A stretch of 64,000 bases of DNA, from positions 416,315 to 480,314 of the forward strand of contig NZ_JAPEMV010000008.1 in NCBI RefSeq assembly GCF_026342355.1, written 5' to 3'. The stretch comes from Streptomyces sp. NBC_00249. GTDB lineage: Bacteria > Actinomycetota > Actinomycetes > Streptomycetales > Streptomycetaceae. The notes beneath the pieces were generated by a model, which saw nothing but the letters and a program-made list of their open reading frames with translations, searched no databases and was not told the DNA's origin. A program made the translations under genes and the position numbers. Below, piece by piece: positions 61,491 to 64,000 of this stretch. Numbering within the stretch: the first letter of the stretch is position 1; each line of letters opens with the position of its first letter.

Positions 61491-61524
61491 TTGCAAAGAA
61501 ACCCTTGCATAGGAGTCTTTGCAA
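61491..61524. promoter_or_regulatory. 9-bp inverted repeat operator before ArsR gene
   Basis: TTGCAAAGA and TCTTTGCAA are perfect inverted arms separated by 16 bp, with a central TTGCAT. It ends 15 bp before the ArsR start, so autorepression is likely. Confidence 0.75.
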
Positions 61525-61539
61525 CTCTACTGTTGAGCC

Positions 61540-62163
61540 ATGCCCGAAAAGCCCGAGCCCAACGAGCCCACCCAGCCCGCCGAGCCGCCTCAGCACGCCG
61601 AGCCCAAGGTCCGCACGCTCGACGCCCGCGCCCTCCGGGGCCTCGCCCACCCCTTGCGGATGCGCCTGCTCGCCGCCCTGCGCCACGACGGCCCGGCCAC
61701 CGCCTCCCAACTGGCGGAGCAGCTCGGCGAGTCCAGCGGAGCCACCAGCTACCACCTGCGCCAGCTCGCCGCGCACGGGTTCGTGGAGGACGCACCCGAG
61801 CACGGCAAGGGCCGCGAGCGCTGGTGGCGGGCCGCTCACGACGGCACGCAGTTCGACGAGTCGCTGATGTACGACGGCGACCCGGCCACGCGCGGCGCCG
61901 CCGACACCTTCCTGCACGAGATCGCGACGTTCCACACGCAGGAGGTGAGCACCTGGCTCGGCGACGCCCACAACTGGCCCCGGGAGTGGCGCCGCTCCTC
62001 GGAGCTCAGCGACTTCACGCTGCGCCTGACCGCCGACCAGGCCTTCGAACTGATGCGGAGGGTCGACGAGCTGGTCAACAGCTACCGCGATCTGCCGCCG
62101 GCCGAAGGCATGGAGACGGTACGCGTCCACACGCACGCCTTCCCCCGCCGCAGCCGCGCGTAG
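61540..62163 (+). CDS. ArsR-family winged-helix regulator
   Basis: The 207-aa protein has a winged helix (about 25-95: RALRGLAHPLRMRLLAALRHDGPATASQLAEQLGESSGATSYHLRQLAAHGFVE) and a helical C-terminal domain. It is the ArsR/HTH_20 type that often controls adjacent MFS exporters. It starts a three-gene operon with a small protein and an MFS transporter. Ligand is unknown. Confidence 0.9.
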   Translation: MPEKPEPNEPTQPAEPPQHAEPKVRTLDARALRGLAHPLRMRLLAALRHDGPATASQLAEQLGESSGATSYHLRQLAAHGFVEDAPEHGKGRERWWRAAHDGTQFDESLMYDGDPATRGAADTFLHEIATFHTQEVSTWLGDAHNWPREWRRSSELSDFTLRLTADQAFELMRRVDELVNSYRDLPPAEGMETVRVHTHAFPRRSRA

Positions 62164-62208
62164 ACGCTCGCCCAGGCCGCCACCCCACTTCCCAGAAGGA
62201 GTCCTGCC

Positions 62209-62433
62209 GTGCACACCTTCGACCACACCCTCACCCACGCCACCCGCACCGCCGAGCTCGCCGCCGAGGCCGCCGCCTGGCGCCTCGCCCGGGAGGCCGC
62301 CCCGGCCGCCCCCGTCCCCTCGCCCGCACTGGCCGCCCTGCGCAACCGGGCCGGGGAGGCCCTGGTCGCCGCCGGGATCCGGCTGATGCAGCCCGCCCAC
62401 GTCCACGCCCGCGTCCGGCAGCACGCGGCATGA
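62209..62433 (+). CDS. small hypothetical protein in MFS operon
   Basis: The 74-aa product starts at GTG 62209 with AAGGAG 7-8 nt upstream. It is Ala/His-rich and helical (RTAELAAEAAAWRLAREAA). Its TGA overlaps the MFS ATG (ATGA). No family is recognised. Confidence 0.7.
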   Translation: MHTFDHTLTHATRTAELAAEAAAWRLAREAAPAAPVPSPALAALRNRAGEALVAAGIRLMQPAHVHARVRQHAA

Positions 62434-63731
62434 CCCGTCGCCCGTTCGCGGCCGTCCTGGCCGCCAACACCATTTCCATAGCGGGAAGTTCACTCACCCT
62501 CATCGGCGTCCCGTGGTTCGTGCTCCAGACCACGGACAGCGCCGGCCGGGCCGGGGTCGTCGCCTTCTGCGCCACCCTGCCCGTGATCGTCGCCGCGCTC
62601 GTCGGCGGCCCCGTCATCGACCGGATCGGCCGCCGCCGGGTCTCCGCCGCCTCCGACGCGATCTGCGCCCTCTCCGTCGGCGCGATCCCCCTCCTGCACT
62701 ACGCGGGCCTGCTGGAGTTCTGGATGCTGTGCGCGCTGATGGCCGTCAGCGGCCTCGTGCACACCCCGGGCCTGACCGCCCGCTACGTGCTGCTGCCCAA
62801 CCTCGCCGAGCACGCCGGCACCACCGTCGCCCGCGCCGCGAGCCTCTACGACGGCGTCTCCCGCGGCGCCCGGATGATCGGGGCGGCCCTGGCCGGGCTG
62901 CTGATCGTGGTCTTCGGCGCCGAAGCCGCCCTGCTGCTGGACGCGGCCAGCTTCGCCGTCTCCGCGCTCCTCGTCGCCGCCTTCCTGCGCGGGGTGCCGG
63001 CCGCCGAACCCCAACCGGCCTCCGGCAAGATCTCGTTCGCCTCGTACCGGGCCGAACTGGGCGAAGGCTGGGCCTTCCTGACCCGCTCCCGGCTGCTGCT
63101 GGGCATCACCGTGATGGTGATGGCCACCAACGGGCTGGACCAGGGCTGGTCCGCGGTCCTGCTGCCCGTGCACGGCAACGAGGCCCTCGGCGGCCCCGCC
63201 TCCCTCGGCCTGATGGTGTCCCTCTTCGGCGGCTTCGCCCTGCTGGGCGCCCTGCTCTACGGGGCGTTCGGCGCCCGCTTCCCCCGCCGGGCGGTGTTCG
63301 CGGCGGCCTTCCTGCTCGCCGGCGCCCCCCGCTACGTGGTCGCCGCCGTCACCGACACCCCGCTGCCGCTCGCGGTGACCATGGCCCTGTCCGGGCTCGG
63401 CGTGGGGATGCTCAACCCGATCCTGACCACCGTCGTCTACGAGCGGGTCCCGGAGGAGCTGCGCAGCCGGGTCTCCAGCGTGAGCACGGCGGGCAGCGAG
63501 CTGGCGATGCCGATGGGCGGCCTCGCCGCCGGCCTGCTGGTCGACGCGTACGGGGCGACCGTGGCCCTCCTCCTCTTCGCCGGCATCTACCTCCTGACGA
63601 CGCTGACCCCGCTGGCCTTCCCCGCCTGGCGCGACATGGACCGCCCCGGAACCCCGCCCGTCAGCAGGACGGAACCGGCTTCCCCTGGTTCAGGGCCCGC
63701 AGCGCGTCCACGGCACCCGTCAGCGAAGTGA
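62430..63731 (+). CDS. MFS transporter
   Basis: The 433-aa protein has about eleven or twelve membrane segments with the MFS loop GGPVIDRIGRRRVSAASDAICA (about 60-80). It is likely a drug or metabolite exporter controlled by the ArsR protein. The last about 30 residues after WRDMDRPGTPP are hydrophilic Pro/Ser-rich. They overlap a convergent minus-strand frame, so the annotated end may be longer than the original. Confidence 0.88.
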   Translation: MTRRPFAAVLAANTISIAGSSLTLIGVPWFVLQTTDSAGRAGVVAFCATLPVIVAALVGGPVIDRIGRRRVSAASDAICALSVGAIPLLHYAGLLEFWMLCALMAVSGLVHTPGLTARYVLLPNLAEHAGTTVARAASLYDGVSRGARMIGAALAGLLIVVFGAEAALLLDAASFAVSALLVAAFLRGVPAAEPQPASGKISFASYRAELGEGWAFLTRSRLLLGITVMVMATNGLDQGWSAVLLPVHGNEALGGPASLGLMVSLFGGFALLGALLYGAFGARFPRRAVFAAAFLLAGAPRYVVAAVTDTPLPLAVTMALSGLGVGMLNPILTTVVYERVPEELRSRVSSVSTAGSELAMPMGGLAAGLLVDAYGATVALLLFAGIYLLTTLTPLAFPAWRDMDRPGTPPVSRTEPASPGSGPAARPRHPSAK

Positions 63732-63777
63732 CGAACTCCGGTGCGGTAGACCGGTCCCATGCCAAGCTACTGGACAT
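63661..63777 (-). pseudogene. 3' remnant of a minus-strand gene
   Basis: The frame from ATG 63777 encodes MSSSLAWDRSTAPEFVTSLT and then GAVDALRALNQGKPVPSC before TGA. Codon use is typical Streptomyces. Upstream of 63778, towards higher coordinates, codon bias and GC content change abruptly, although the frame stays open to about 63930. It looks like the native end of a truncated gene. No family is recognised. Confidence 0.4.
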
Positions 63778-63840
63778 GCCTTCGTAGATGAACCACTGCT
63801 TTAACTGACGCTGCCGGCAACTACCACCATCAAGACACAC

Positions 63841-63875
63841 TGAGATCCCGCCAAGTACATCTTGACGGGATCTCA
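63841..63875. repeat. inverted repeat in low-GC end segment
   Basis: TGAGATCCCGCCAAG pairs with CTTGACGGGATCTCA apart from one mismatch around TACAT. It could be a terminator or an element-end hairpin. Confidence 0.6.
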
Positions 63876-63965
63876 GGTTTACAACTACGACTACTAGTGA
63901 ACCGATCCAGGATATCGATTTAACGTCAGAGTCTCAGCGCCGTCCAGGATTCACGGAGGCTAGCC

Positions 63966-63983
63966 CTCGATGAGCTCATCGAG
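63966..63983. repeat. 18-bp perfect palindrome
   Basis: CTCGATGAGCTCATCGAG is fully self-complementary, without a loop, near the window edge in the low-GC segment. Role unknown. Confidence 0.55.
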
Positions 63984-64000
63984 CCTATCTGTCGATTTCG

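Overview
The window is very GC-rich actinobacterial DNA with strong codon third-position bias, abundant GTG starts and many 1-8 bp gene overlaps. Gene content points to Streptomyces: DasR-type GlcNAc phosphotransferase genes with dre boxes, an SsgA-like protein, a class E sortase with an LAxTG substrate, DUF3618, DUF1707 and SEC-C proteins. From memory, the order nagF-nagE1-nagE2 ... ssgG-like ... glcolate-oxidase-like ... hpd-Lrp follows the Streptomyces coelicolor SCO2905-SCO2928 stretch, so most of the right two thirds is conserved core chromosome carrying a few insertions.

Left part (1-12.6 kb): a phosphonate (2-aminoethylphosphonate type) uptake and breakdown operon on the minus strand, headed by its GntR regulator and an operator-like palindrome; a sortase-anchored surface protein; a divergent ROK regulator / Gfo-Idh-MocA oxidoreductase pair around a perfect palindrome; a fumarylacetoacetate-hydrolase-family gene; a YidC paralogue; a DUF6412 protein; a class E sortase; and a TPR/SEC-C protein.

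Defence island (12.6-21.4 kb): a NaeI-family restriction endonuclease with all four catalytic residues at NaeI spacing and a Vsr nuclease on the plus strand. These run tail to tail into a minus-strand operon of an HNH-like zinc protein, a ParB-like protein, a DEAH helicase and a cytosine-5 methyltransferase. A 35-nt inverted repeat abuts the methyltransferase ribosome binding site. An HTH protein and an AbiEi/DUF559-like protein flank it.

Middle (21.5-38.7 kb): GNAT, DUF445, DUF1707, a three-gene ABC-2 exporter, a bifunctional penicillin-binding protein, an SMR guanidine exporter behind a guanidine-III riboswitch, GroES-like, DUF3618, Bcp, a 5'-truncated HNH gene next to tRNA-Leu(TAG), rdgB, a lipoprotein, rph, and the GlcNAc PTS genes with three dre sites.

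Right part (38.7-64 kb): a metallo-beta-lactamase-fold enzyme, a membrane-tethered MazF-like protein plus DUF488, the cysM-cysO-mec sulfur-carrier cysteine pathway with a short Cys leader peptide, an amino-acid permease, clpS, pncB and pncA, an M6 immune-inhibitor-A protease, two RDD membrane proteins, a lone 659-aa TnpB-like RuvC nuclease inserted between an RDD gene and the ssgG-like gene, a GlcD-type oxidoreductase, a TPR protein, hpd with a divergent Lrp regulator, and an ArsR-small protein-MFS operon. The last ~230 bases drop in GC content and seem to cut off a minus-strand gene, suggesting a foreign-DNA junction. A dispersed GC-rich intergenic repeat occurs at least six times. No CRISPR array or rRNA was seen.
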